From Heliocidaris tuberculata (taxonomy: Eukaryota; Echinodermata; Echinoidea; Camarodonta; Echinometridae), in the NCBI GenBank assembly GCA_025618425.1, contig CM046838.1, positions 14,532,010 to 14,596,009 of the forward strand: DNA of 64,000 nt, read 5' to 3'. Shown piece after piece: positions 18,632 to 28,992 of this stretch. The translations under genes and the position numbers were made by a program. How positions within the stretch are numbered: position 1 is the first letter of the stretch; each line of letters opens with the position of its first letter. The notes under the pieces are model-generated. The model did no database searches. It was not told where the DNA came from and saw only the letters and a program-made list of their open reading frames with translations.

Positions 18632-21446
18632 CTACTGTAGATTCTCTTGCTGTTCTTTCTGCTTCCAAGCTTCATCCATATATTTGGTGATCTCTGAATT
18701 CTGTCTTGGGTAGTGTATCCTCCTATCTCCACGATCCTGAGGCAACTGTTGACAAAAAACACAAAGCAAAAGCAATGTTATATCAAGTCCACGATCTATA
18801 AACATACATGCCACTGTACAGTGTGTGTCCTACTCTTTGCCGTAAAGACTGTGCACATTGTGTTTTTTATGGAGAATCCTTGAAAGATACATTTTGACAC
18901 AAAACTTGCAAGGAACGAACATGAAGCAGTTATTACCAATTGGTGATACATCAGTGGCAGAATAAGAAGGGGTCATGACTGGCCTGTGTCCCTTCCCTAC
19001 AAAGGTACAATTAAGAAAATTGTGCCCCCATCCTTTTCTCTTTTTTGGATCCATTAAGAAAGGCACCTGAAAATGTGATACACTTTATAATCTATTCATT
19101 TTTTTTTTTTTATTGTCAGAAATTTATTTAATTGGCACCTCAAAATGTGACAACCATTTTTTCAATGCTTGTCAAAAATATTTCGGAAATGTGCCCCCAC
19201 CTCCCTTTACAGAATCTTATACATGTAAATGTATCCATATATCCACTCCTGAGGCACATGTACCTCGCAGTGGACTGAATTCTTTGGTCAGTAAACATTT
19301 TATAAAACCAGTATGACTAACCCAAGGTAATACCTTTTTTTTTTTTTTTTATAGTTCACAACTTCACATGAACAAGGAATTGAAAGAGTGAATTGAAGGT
19401 TTCATCTTTAATTTATTATCAACTATTGCCTGATACCGCATTTCTATTACAAGCAGCCAATGAAGAATAGGACATAGATCATATCCTTACCAATGGTTTG
19501 TAGTACCAGCCTACTTCCTGAGCTTCAGTCTGTGGGAAATCAAACTTCTTTCCTGGCTCCTGGTAAGATCTCTTGATTATCCTCAAGAAATTATCTGAAC
19601 AGGGGGAAAGAAAATATGAAGGATAAAAATAAGACTTTGCAGATGTAACAAAAGTACATTTCAATAATATTCATATACATAAAGTTATTAACACACAGGC
19701 TGGTCCACAAACAAAAATTCAAACATGTAAAATTGCAACTGGGAAAGAGTATAAACTGATGTGTGCGAAGCTCAAAGTCCCTTTCAACCAGGGTGCAGTG
19801 CCCACTTGAGGGTCCTGGAAGCTCTATGGTTCTCAGAGGCTCTCTGGGGCAATCTAAGCCATATTTTGAAGCATTTTCAAACAAATTTATGACTAATATT
19901 TCATAAATAATATTATTTGAAAATGATCATTCATGAAATTTTAACATGTCGCTAATGTTCAATCCTGTACTTTTCAAACTTCAAACCTGTCGTTGTTACA
20001 TGTTAAAACCCCTTTTGGACCACTCTGAACACATTTCAAATGCAAATCATATACATCATTGGCATCTAATTTTCATTTTTTTTTCCTGATCTTATTTATC
20101 TTTTTGATTGTCAAAGTCAAGATGCAGACATGAAGTATCTGGCCAGTTCTACGACACATTCTTCAGTGACACATTTCCCTACACTAGCTGAACTCCTAAC
20201 TTCAATCCTAGACCAAAAACTTAAGCCCAATGGCAACCCAAACCCTAACTTTATATCTGTCAAAATGAATGGCAATGCAAATGTCACCAGGGCAATATTT
20301 CGGTTCACCATCGAGCTATTCAAGAATTGTTGATTTTCCTGAACTTACCATCTTCTTCACCATCAGCAGAATCATGTATTGAGTTGGGCTTTCCTGTCAA
20401 TGTATACACTGCAAAGCAGAGGAAAAAAGAACAAAATTGAAATTGTCAATTAAGCCCATCAAAGAATCATGCTCTAGGGCTAGGGGTATATATTAAATTG
20501 TAAAATATTATTAGACTATTATTAGAATGGATGGTTAAATATATTGTCATAGTATTAGTCATCCTTTTCATCATTTCTTTATATGATCTGCATCGCTTTT
20601 CATACGAAACCTTCAATTCATAAAACACTTGTCAAGATCTAGAGTCTAGTCTAGACATAGGTCTACATGTGTATTTAGATATACATTTGAATTGAATTGA
20701 ATGTAGACAGTTAGGCATTTTCTGTCAGAAACTCAGAATGTACACTCCAAAGTAGGAAACAATAACATTATTTAACATGGATCTATTTATCATAATTATC
20801 TGTAACTTCGAGACTAGAAGAGTAACCATCATCTTCGTCATTTCATCATTATCTAGTTGCATCGGTCGTTTTACTTGCAACAAAATAAAATGTGCTACTA
20901 GTACTAGTAGTAGATCTAACTTTTGTTATACCTGTGAGTCTGGACAGGTTGATTATCCGGACAGATGATTTCCATAGCCCAATGCCAATGCCATGGCAAT
21001 GGCAATTTGAACAAGTTTGCATGAATTATTTAATGAATCGCTTAAGTATGTTGGACAATATTTATGAATAACACATAAGTGGTGATTATAATGTTAGTTG
21101 ATCCACATTTTTCGTAAATCCAACAAAATCTCCTGGCAAAAGTTACTAAAAGTCTACATGTACATGTGTACTTTATTTTTGTTCAGTGTCCGGACACATA
21201 TACCCCCCCCCCCCCCCCCCCCCCCATCCTGCTATTGCTAAAAAATAAAGTTAGGCTCTCCAACTTTAAATCATGTCAACATAATTAAAGCTCGACAAAC
21301 TTACTCTTTTTGAATGGGTTGATACTGTAGTTTGTGTACAATCTCTGGCACTCATTTTCCTTCTTAATGGTCTCGCATAAGATAGCATTTTGGTGAACAA
21401 TGTTGACAGGATCTTTTTCTGGCTTCTTTGATTGTTGGGCAGCCAT
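18632..21446 (-). CDS. CFAP144: CFAP144 (FAM183 family) cilia- and flagella-associated protein, four exons
   Basis: CFAP144 proteins are small axonemal proteins found in organisms with motile cilia. Exons on the - strand are 21446-21305, 20408-20349, 19594-19491 and 18745-18632 (stop TAG at 18634-18632). Junctions are GT-AG and phases agree, giving 139 residues against about 134 in the human FAM183A protein. Family features in order are VNIVHQNAILCETIKKE near the N-terminus, LYTNYSINPFKK, LTGKPNSIHD, FLRIIKRSYQEPGKKFDFPQ, TEAQEVGWYYKPL and RRIHYPRQNSEITKYMDEAW at the C-terminus. It is soluble, without signal peptide or membrane segment. The ATG at 21446 is the first in frame and matches the family start. 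LMBRD2 lies upstream and divergent. Confidence 0.9.
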
Positions 21447-21757
21447 CTTCACACTCACACAGTCAGTAAGTCAGATCTAACGTTAACGTTGGGCGGTAGT
21501 TTTCGGCAAGTCGGAAGTCGGAAGCAAGTTGGAAATGTCACTTGTCACAACTCACGACAGAAATGATGAAGTCTCTTAAAAGTAATAATAATATAACTGC
21601 AAACTCTTTTTCTAGCCTAGCATGAAATGTTGCAGATCAGACAAAGAAAATGACAGGTAGACTCCTCCATCCAGTCCAAAGTCAAACGTTTAATAGATTG
21701 ATGAGCTGCCTGCTGACTGGCTTTAATTTATTTATCGCACGTGAACAGCAGCGCAGA

Positions 21758-21765
21758 TGTAAACA
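21758..21765 (+). promoter_or_regulatory. Forkhead-type motif upstream of CFAP144
   Basis: TGTAAACA, a good match to the forkhead consensus, lies about 310 bases upstream of the CFAP144 start codon. FOXJ1 drives many motile-cilium genes, so the site is plausible, but one 8-mer is weak evidence and the transcription start is unknown. Confidence 0.25.
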
Positions 21766-22309
21766 ATGGTTGCTATGCGCTGTGCTATGCGCTGTGTTTA
21801 CTCTTCGTTTTGGGGTCGCGAGATGGCGCTATTACACAAAAGTCAGACAAAAGTCTGACAAAAGTCTGCGGTGGGTATAAATTCCATCAACTTCTTTTTT
21901 TCTGTAGGACTTTGAGCATTCATTATGTAAGTTTGACAGATAGTCATTTGATATTTTATTTGCTATCGTTGATTTTCTGAAAAGTGTTCGGACACTGGAT
22001 CCACCACCATACGTGTGTTAATTTTGGGTCGATAATGTACAGTGCGTTTCTTTAAACTGTTAAAAAAAGAAACACAACTTTATTTCTCCAGGCAACATTT
22101 CGTCAAATAAACATAACTTGATTTATAGTAATGCATCATTGAAAGAGGAATGTTATTCCCTATCATATACTACCACATTTGTGATGATAGAGCCTGGGAT
22201 CATTGAACTAAAACAATTTTTAAACTATAGCAATGTAAAGATTGATTTGCACACGAGAGTCTCTCTTCCACCTCCCTGATTCATTAACGTTGCCAGAGTT
22301 AGCAGAATT

Positions 22310-22483
22310 CTGCTTTCTGGCAGAATTTTGACCGCTTTAGCATCTAGCATTATGCTTAGCATAATTTGACAAAATTTAACAGAATGTTAGCATAATTCGG
22401 GTGTTTTTGTTTTTGTTTTTGTTTTTGTTTTTTTGCTTGTCAGAGAATTTTTGAGTAAATATACATCCCCAAAATGCTGATAA

Positions 22484-22519
<36 letters not shown>

Positions 22520-22640
22520 TGCTTGTCAGAGAATTTTTGACTAAATACACCCAAAAAATACTTAAAAACCTTCTCTTTTGGGGCAGATTTTTTTTTTTAA
22601 TTTAGCAGAATTTTGCGCTGCTCCCTAGCATAATTCCATT
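22310..22640. repeat. Repeat rich in AGCAGAATT/AGCATAATT words, with a short tandem duplication
   Basis: AGCAGAATTCTG, AGCATAATTTG, AGCATAATTCGG and TAGCATAATTCC recur. A segment of about 85 bases (TTGCTTGTCAGAGAATTTTT onward) is present twice, at about 22433 and 22517, separated by a long T run. It is a non-coding interspersed repeat. Confidence 0.4.
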
Positions 22641-23417
22641 TTTAACGCTGGTCACACTGCATCTACACCTCCATTACAATCAATAGCCATGATTCATAGA
22701 ATCTCTGCTTTCTCGAGCGGCACTCTTATCTTTCTTCAAAGCCTTAAGTTGCTTGGACAGACGAGGCGGTCATTTCGAAGGACATATATTGGGGCTGATT
22801 TTGGACTCATATATTATTCAAGGTTGCATACATGTTCAAAGATTAATAAGGGAACGTCATGAAATACATGTATCCCCCTTTATTTTGCTATGTGTCTTTA
22901 TCACTTGTTTTGTTTCTTTGCATTTATTCTAATGGAATTACACTTAGCATTACTTCTGTGCGCCCCCAAACTGCTTTCGACATCACTTTATTAAAACCTT
23001 TCAAAGTTATCCATGCATGACTCTTTTATCATACATTTTTGGTATCATAAGAGGATGAATTTGACATGAATGATAACAATGAATCCAGACATAATGATTT
23101 TTCTAGTAATTGATGAGGGAAGTTGGGTTTCGTATAGAATAAGAGCCGCTACATGTTACAAGTATAAAGGTTGCCCCCCCCCCGTGGTTTCCTTTAGTGT
23201 AAAGCAATTTTTTGCCTTTTTTATGAGGCATAATTTCAGAAGTAGGATGATTACAGTATTTACAGTCATTACGTTAAAAACGAAATAAAAAGAGAAACCT
23301 GACAGGGGTCTTTATAAACCAATTCAAAACTTTTCATTTTATTCTCATCGGAAATTCACGAAAAGTAAATGAAAAAAAAAAAAAATGCAGTATGTGTGTA
23401 TTTTATGGAATCAAACA

Positions 23418-23668
23418 CAGGGGCGGCGCCAGGATATTTTGATAGGAGGGGCAAGACGACCCAAAGATGACGTCATATTTTTTCTCCATTTAAAATAACA
23501 GGGGTAAAATAGAGTTATATGTTTAAGACCTCTCTTTTTAATACTCCTCTTTCTTCTTTCTTCCCTTTTCTTCCTCCTTTTCTTTTTTTTTTCTTTTTTC
23601 ACTGCTTGAAAAATCATGGAGGGGGGGGGGCGGTCGCCCCCTCTGCCCCCCCTGTAGCGCCGCCCCTG
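23418..23668. mobile_element. hAT-type miniature element with 8-bp duplication
   Basis: The ends are CAGGGGCGGCGCC and its near-complement GGCGCCGCCCCTG-like right end (AGCGCCGCCCCTG). The 8-bp duplication ATCAAACA is at 23410-23417 and 23669-23676. CAGGGGCGG ends with 8-bp duplications are typical of hAT non-autonomous elements. Length 251 bp. Confidence 0.85.
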
Positions 23669-24632
23669 ATCAAACATAATCATAAACATTTATGAACAAT
23701 TATAAAGGTAATTGCAGAATAAAAACAAACAACAAAACAACAATAAAGGCAGCAACTACACTATGAAATGATGACATACAATACAAGTGCTTTAAAATTA
23801 GCAGCCACATTAAGTAAATGAAAACTTGAAGAATGGAATGGAATGGAATAATCAGGTTTATATGATGTCTTCATAAGTATAATTAGAATCAAATAATCAT
23901 TTTCATGATATGCATTTATTCCATTTTGTTTTAAATATTATTTAATGACCTAAGAAGTAACAATTCTCAAAACAGTTCCCCTACGGACTCGACTCCTCCT
24001 CCTCTCCCCCGGTCCCTCAATCACAATGTAGAACATACAAAAGGGGAGGGGTGATGACAACTTGAGAGGACAAAAGAAAATAAAGCAAAGGCGGATCAAG
24101 GGGACAACTCGAGAACTTGCTTTTTAGGGGCATCAAAAAATCCCAAGCCAATTTCGGGACTTTGGGATTAGGATTCACGCGGGAGAGTGGGAAAGTAACC
24201 GTTTTGGGAATACCCCCCCCCCCCAAAAAAAAAAAAAAAAATAAAAAAATTGAAATTACATTGGTCATTTTATTTATTTTTTTATTTTTTTTACCATCTA
24301 CTGAGCAAGTTTTTGTATGCCTGGGGTCTCTTGCATATGGAGGTCAAGAACCACTCATTTCGAGATTCATTATATTCCGTTGCCCCATTGAAATTTCGCT
24401 TTCCCTAGCTCAGCCCCCCCCCCCCCTTCACTTTCAAAATCCTGACGTCGACGCTGCACACTAGACATTTAACTTAAAGTAAGTATATCTATATACAGCT
24501 ATGTCTATTTAGTGATATTTCATTAGGATTTGAGGACAATGCGTGCATGCAGGGGGAGGGGTGGTGCCCCGGGGTGGTGCCCATTGGTTTTGAGATGCAC
24601 TATTTTATCCTCTTTTCTTTTCCCCTTTTTCT

Positions 24633-24635
<3 letters not shown>

Positions 24636-24686
<51 letters not shown>

Positions 24687-24790
24687 CCCTCGCTCTCTCT
24701 CTCTCCCCTTCTTTTCGCCTCTCTCCTCTCTCTCATACCCTCCCTCCCTCCCTTCCTCCCTCCCTCCCTCCTCCTCCTCCTTATAGCTGT
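24636..24790. repeat. CT-rich microsatellite
   Basis: A TC dinucleotide run from 24636 to about 24679 continues as CTCT/CCCT pyrimidine repeats to about 24780. Apparent Ser/Leu-rich frames across it are artefacts of the repeat. Confidence 0.85.
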
Positions 24791-25117
24791 TTAAGTTCTC
24801 TTATGATTTTGTGTGTGTCTGTATGGAAAGGGGTGGGGTGTCTCGTGCATGCATGCCTGAGGATATTGTCACGATGGAAGTTAGGGTAGTCCGTCACCCT
24901 ATGCCTATAATTAAAAGGCGTGGGAAAGTCTACCGGCCCTGATATCAAATTGGTTTGAAAAAAAGGAGAAAATTAGAGAAACAGATTAGTGGAAGTTTCA
25001 GCAAAACCCGATAAGAAATAAGAAAGTTATGAATTTTTGAAGTTTTAATCATTCAAACACAAATTGGTAACTCATGCCGTGACGTATCTTACAAGCTCCT
25101 CTCCCATTTACTCTGTA

Positions 25118-25153
<36 letters not shown>

Positions 25154-25305
25154 CGTTTTCTAAAGCAAATATCTATTCATACACGCAACATAGATATTTA
25201 TAATCATTGCACAATTCATGTATGTTTTTACACAAAACCTGTTTGAAACAATGATTCCTTCATCACCAACTAAGATAATGAAAATTTATGAAATTAATAC
25301 AGATC

Positions 25306-26223
25306 CACTGGCGTAGTCGGGATTTTTCAATAAGGGGGGGGGGGGGCAGACGTGCAGGATTTCATTTGGGACGGGGGTGGGGGTGGGTTGTGAGAACGCG
25401 AAGCGAGCGAAATTGGTGATGAGCACGCAAAGCATGCTTCCCAGGGGGATGGGTGCAGGGAGGGGGAGTTTCCCCCCTCCCGCGCGAAGCGCGAAAGCTC
25501 TGACGTTTTATTGCAAATTTGAGAGAAAGATAATGGTTCGTATAGCACTTTCAATTTTAGGCGGAAAGTGAGTTCAACGCCCGGACTGCTTTTCAATTAT
25601 TTGGACGCAATACTGCACTGTGTGTAACAGGGGTGGGTGCAGGGAGGGGGGACTTTCCCCCTCCAGCGCAAAGCGCGATAGCTCTGACGTTTTATAGCAA
25701 ATTTGAGAGAAAGTTAACGGCTCGCAGCACCTTTTTTTAGGCGGAAAGTTAGTTCGACGCCCGGACTGCTTTTCAATTATTTGGACGCAATAATGCACTG
25801 TAACAGGGGTGGGTGCAGGGAGGGGGGACTTCCCCCCCCCCCTCCCGCGCGAAGCGCGAAAGCTCTGACGTTTTATCAAATTTGAGAGAAAGATAACAGC
25901 TCGTAGCAAACAATTTTTTAAGGCGGAAAGTTATAGCTCGACGCCCTGACTGCTTTTCAATAATTTGGACGCAATATTTTACTGTATGTAACAGGTGTGG
26001 AGGTGTGGGTGCAGGGAAGGGGGAGTTATTTCCCCTTTCCCGCGCGAAGCGCGAAAACTTTGACGTTTTAGCAAATTTTGATTGAAAGGTAACGGCTCGA
26101 AGCGCCTTTTTAGGCTTTTTTTGTCTCACTTCTCCCGCTTTTTCGTTCTCGCTTTTTTTTTAGGGGCTGAATGGGGGGGGGGGGGCGGCAGTGCCCCCCT
26201 TGGCCCCCTTGGCTACGCCTATG
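25306..26223. mobile_element. hAT-type non-autonomous element carrying tandem repeats
   Basis: The 8-bp duplication TACAGATC is at 25298-25305 and 26224-26231. The ends are CACTGGCGTAG and, in reverse, CATAGGCGTAG. Most of the interior is an array of four units of 181-195 bp. No transposase frame is present. Confidence 0.75.
25445..26110. repeat. Four-unit tandem repeat inside the hAT-type element
   Basis: The shared core CGCGAAGCGCGAAA followed by TGACGTTTTA recurs with TGACG at 25501, 25686, 25866 and 26061. Each unit also holds a G-rich GGGTGCAGGGA block and a GACGCCC(G/T)GACTGCTTTTCAA block. Confidence 0.8.
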
Positions 26224-26449
26224 TACAGATCAAATGGGAGAGGAGCTCGCAAGATACGTCACCGAGTTGCCAATATCTGTATGGCAGAAAATCATAACTT
26301 TCTTATTTCTCCTCTGATTTTGATAAAACTTACACTCATCAGTTTCTCTTATTTTTATGCATTTCTTCAAATCAACTTAAGGATGGACTTCCCCTTAGAT
26401 TACAATGGTGGAAACGTGGGACATTTTGGGTCCTAATTCCATTAAAACC

Positions 26450-26856
26450 TAAAACATTTCTTTTTTCTTTTTCCTTTCATTTATTTTCTTTTCTTTACTT
26501 CATTTAATAACTTTTCTTTTCTTTTCTATTGGTTTCTTTTATTTTCTTTTGTTTTGTTTTGTTTTCTTCTCTTTTTCGTCTTATTGTTATTTTTCTTTTC
26601 TATTCTTCTCCTTTCTTTTCTTTTGTACTCTCTTTTCTTTGCTTTTTCTTTTCCTTTCTTGTCTTTTTTTCTCTACTTATCGTTGCTTTTCTTTACTTTA
26701 CTTAACTTTTCTTTTCTTTTTCCTTTTTTGTTTTGTGTTGTTTTGTTCTCTTTTTCTCTTATTGTCATTTTTCTTTTCTTTTCTTCTCCTTTCTTTTCTT
26801 TTCTACTCTCTTCTTTTCTTTGCTCCTCTTTTTCGTTTCCTTTCTTTTCTTTCTCT
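26450..26856. repeat. Polypyrimidine tract of TTTTC-type repeats
   Basis: About 400 bases are almost entirely T and C on the + strand, built from TTTTC, TTTCTT and TTTTG variants. Long Phe/Ser/Leu frames across it are composition artefacts. Confidence 0.85.
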
Positions 26857-27443
26857 AAGTACCGCGTACGTTACCCTGACGCTAGCTGGCGCTGTTGACA
26901 TTTACGTGGAGGCCTCGACTCAATATCGCGAATAAGTGTTTTGAGGCCATAATTTTGCATTTTGTATGATCTGTGAACATGCAGTAAGTAAGTGTAAATA
27001 ATAGTAAGAATCCCAACCTGTATTTTTTGGATGTATTTATAAATTTCATGAAAAGATTTTACAATTTTCGACGTTCCAGTCAGTAAATAGGTATTCTGGC
27101 TCTTGGCTGCACTGTCTGCTGTGACTGTGTCACTGAGCCGTGCCTGTGCCTGTGGCTCTTTTATTTGGCTGTGCATGCAGCGCAGCTGCGTTGCTCAGGC
27201 CAATATACATGTAGTTTAGAAGGGTGAGGCGTCCTCCGAGCAGCCGAGGCCTGAGCCTGATCTGAGGCTCTGAGTCTGAGCTGTGTGCATGCAGCCAGCA
27301 ATTCACTGAGTGTTTGAGTGAGTGAGTGGCTGCAGTCTGTAAACAGTCATTTATAGAAGCTGATCTGTAAAGCAAAGCAAAGCAAAAAAAAAAAAAAAAA
27401 ATTGTGACAACTCCATTTCATGTTAAAAACATATTTTCATCAC

Positions 27444-27770
27444 GAATTGTAGGTTTTAACTTTAGTTTTTCAGGGTTAGATCTACACCATGTAATTCTTT
27501 CAAGGAATAAGAGCCCTGAAAAGGGCTGGTGAGCTCCGCTAAGAGCTCTGTGGTTCTCGACGTTTCGATCGTATGCTCTAATCGTCATCAGGAGAATGAT
27601 GACGATCGGAGCATACTGATCGAAACATCGAGAACCACAGAGCTCTTAGCGGAGCTCACCAGCCCTTTTCAGGGCTCTTATTCCTTGAAAGAATTACATG
27701 GTGTAACCCTGAAAAACTAAACCTACAATTCAGTTTCTCCACCATGAAAGTGTCGCTGATACTTCACTAA
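27444..27770. mobile_element. Penelope-like hairpin retroelement fragment with 13-bp target duplication
   Basis: ATATTTTCATCAC occurs directly at both sides (27431-27443 and 27771-27783), a target duplication of retrotransposon length. Between them, 27444-27731 is a near-perfect inverted repeat with arms of about 140 bp. A hammerhead-like core lies near the centre of the left arm on the - strand. Inverted terminal units with hammerhead motifs are known from Penelope-like elements, so this looks like two inverted terminal units without the coding part. The family call is inference. Confidence 0.6.
27562..27591 (-). ncRNA. Hammerhead-ribozyme-like core
   Basis: On the - strand the order is CTGATGA, a 4-bp stem (CGAT/ATCG) closing an 11-base loop, then AAAC. 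This gives the two invariant hammerhead boxes CUGAUGA and GAAA around stem II. The GAAACGTCG context resembles the cores reported in Penelope-like elements. The facing copy on the + strand reads AATGATGA and is degenerate. I could not assign stems I and III or the cleavage site, because the surrounding palindrome allows several pairings. Confidence 0.4.
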
Positions 27771-28992
27771 ATATTTTCATCACCTTGCTATTTGCACACA
27801 AGTCAATTTCAATGAGTATTGAAATCTGCTTGGACAGTCCTTGACTTGTGTATAAAATGCCAGTGCATTGTGCATGCCTCAATAGCCTCATTGGCCAACT
27901 CTGCTCCAGTGGGTAACAATATAGCGGCATGTTGCTTTGTTAGGCAAGCATGTAACAAAGGAATATACACCATGTTGTGCCCAACTGAAACTGAGTTGAC
28001 CAAACTCTGTCAGCTTGGATGGCTGTGGCATGCCCACACAAAGAGTGCCCTCTTTGTGCTGTGTTGGCCATGTTGGCCTACCTAGCAGTAGCACGTCATT
28101 TTAATTTTGGTTTGTTGTTTTGGTTTTGTCAAAGTTGTCTTCTTCCTGGCTGTATGTGCACACTGAATGAGAATCCTGTTTCATGATTAAGATAACCACA
28201 ATTCCAATATAATAGTTTTTTTTGTTTAATGTTACTGTGTCCCTCTTTAGTTTTTATAAGGCCAAGTGTATTTTTATTGTGGACATGGATATCAAGGAGC
28301 CTGTTTGAATCGACTCCCAAATAGGGCACTGCCACTGCATTAATTGCATTACTATGTGTATGCATTTCGAGTAAATGTTGGCTTACAACTTGGAACAGAA
28401 ATTTTTGCTGAGCCCATCGGGCCAGCCACATAAATGTAATTATTGCTACACACCACTCAAGGTACAGTACCCAATGATACACACACCCCAAACCAAATGT
28501 GAACCTCTCAGAAGCACATGAGGTTTGCATAACTTTGGTTCAAGGTTTCATTAACTTATGCAAAATTTGGAATGTCTTGAGGTCTTAAACTTCTTTTTCT
28601 TTCCTGCAGAACTGGTCTGTATTAGCACTGGGAGGCGGATTATCACAAGTCCCAGTTCTTGGAAAAGTACAACTGTAGCTGGAAACGGCTACTGTTTGCT
28701 GTTACCAACAAGTGAAGAAAGCTTTGAAATAGATCCAAACTGGAGGGGATACATGTACATGTAGATGCTGCACGACCAACTTTTTCCAGGTTTGGTCACA
28801 CACGTCACCAGTAATGTAATACACTCCTCAGTATTATGACAGACAACTGGACCTTATGTTACAATAGCTCACCTGATGGAAACTATGATCTAGTGATCTA
28901 GGTTTGATTGATTCATTAATATTGCATGAGATTATGATTGGAGAATTCATCAGTAAAGGTACTACAAGACTGGAAGGACTGTAGGAGTCACA

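Larger units (their letters stand above)
24915..26395. repeat. Foldback repeat interrupted by a hAT-type element
   Basis: The two arms, about 24940-25110 and 26225-26395, are inverted copies: AATAAGAAAGTTATGA on the left pairs with TCATAACTTTCTTATTTC on the right, and GACGTATCTTACAAGCTCCT with GGAGCTCGCAAGATACGTC. The wording resembles family A TTAA elements. The centre is occupied by the 25306-26223 element. Confidence 0.5.
21447..28992. other. Divergent intergenic region between CFAP144 and LMBRD2
   Basis: It should contain both promoters and the non-coding first exon(s) of LMBRD2, none of which I can place. I see no further gene. It is filled with repeats: a 23-base C run (21203-21225, just inside the CFAP144 first intron) and a 31-base T run (22486-22516), two hAT-type elements, CT-rich and polypyrimidine tracts, and a long hairpin element at 27444-27770. 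Stretches such as 22650-23400, 23680-24600 and 26860-27430 hold nothing recognisable. Confidence 0.55.

Noticed and set aside
20117..20333. Overlapping open frames on both strands near CFAP144 exon 2
   Set aside because: No protein-like features beyond chance, and the region lies inside a CFAP144 intron.
24530..24889. Open frame with a Ser/Leu dipeptide run
   Set aside because: It is a CT microsatellite translated in frame.
26549..26935. Open frames of over 100 codons rich in Phe, Leu and Ser
   Set aside because: They are translations of a TTTTC-type polypyrimidine tract.
28129..28530. 133-codon open frame on the - strand upstream of LMBRD2
   Set aside because: No domain, no splice context and no similarity that I recognise.
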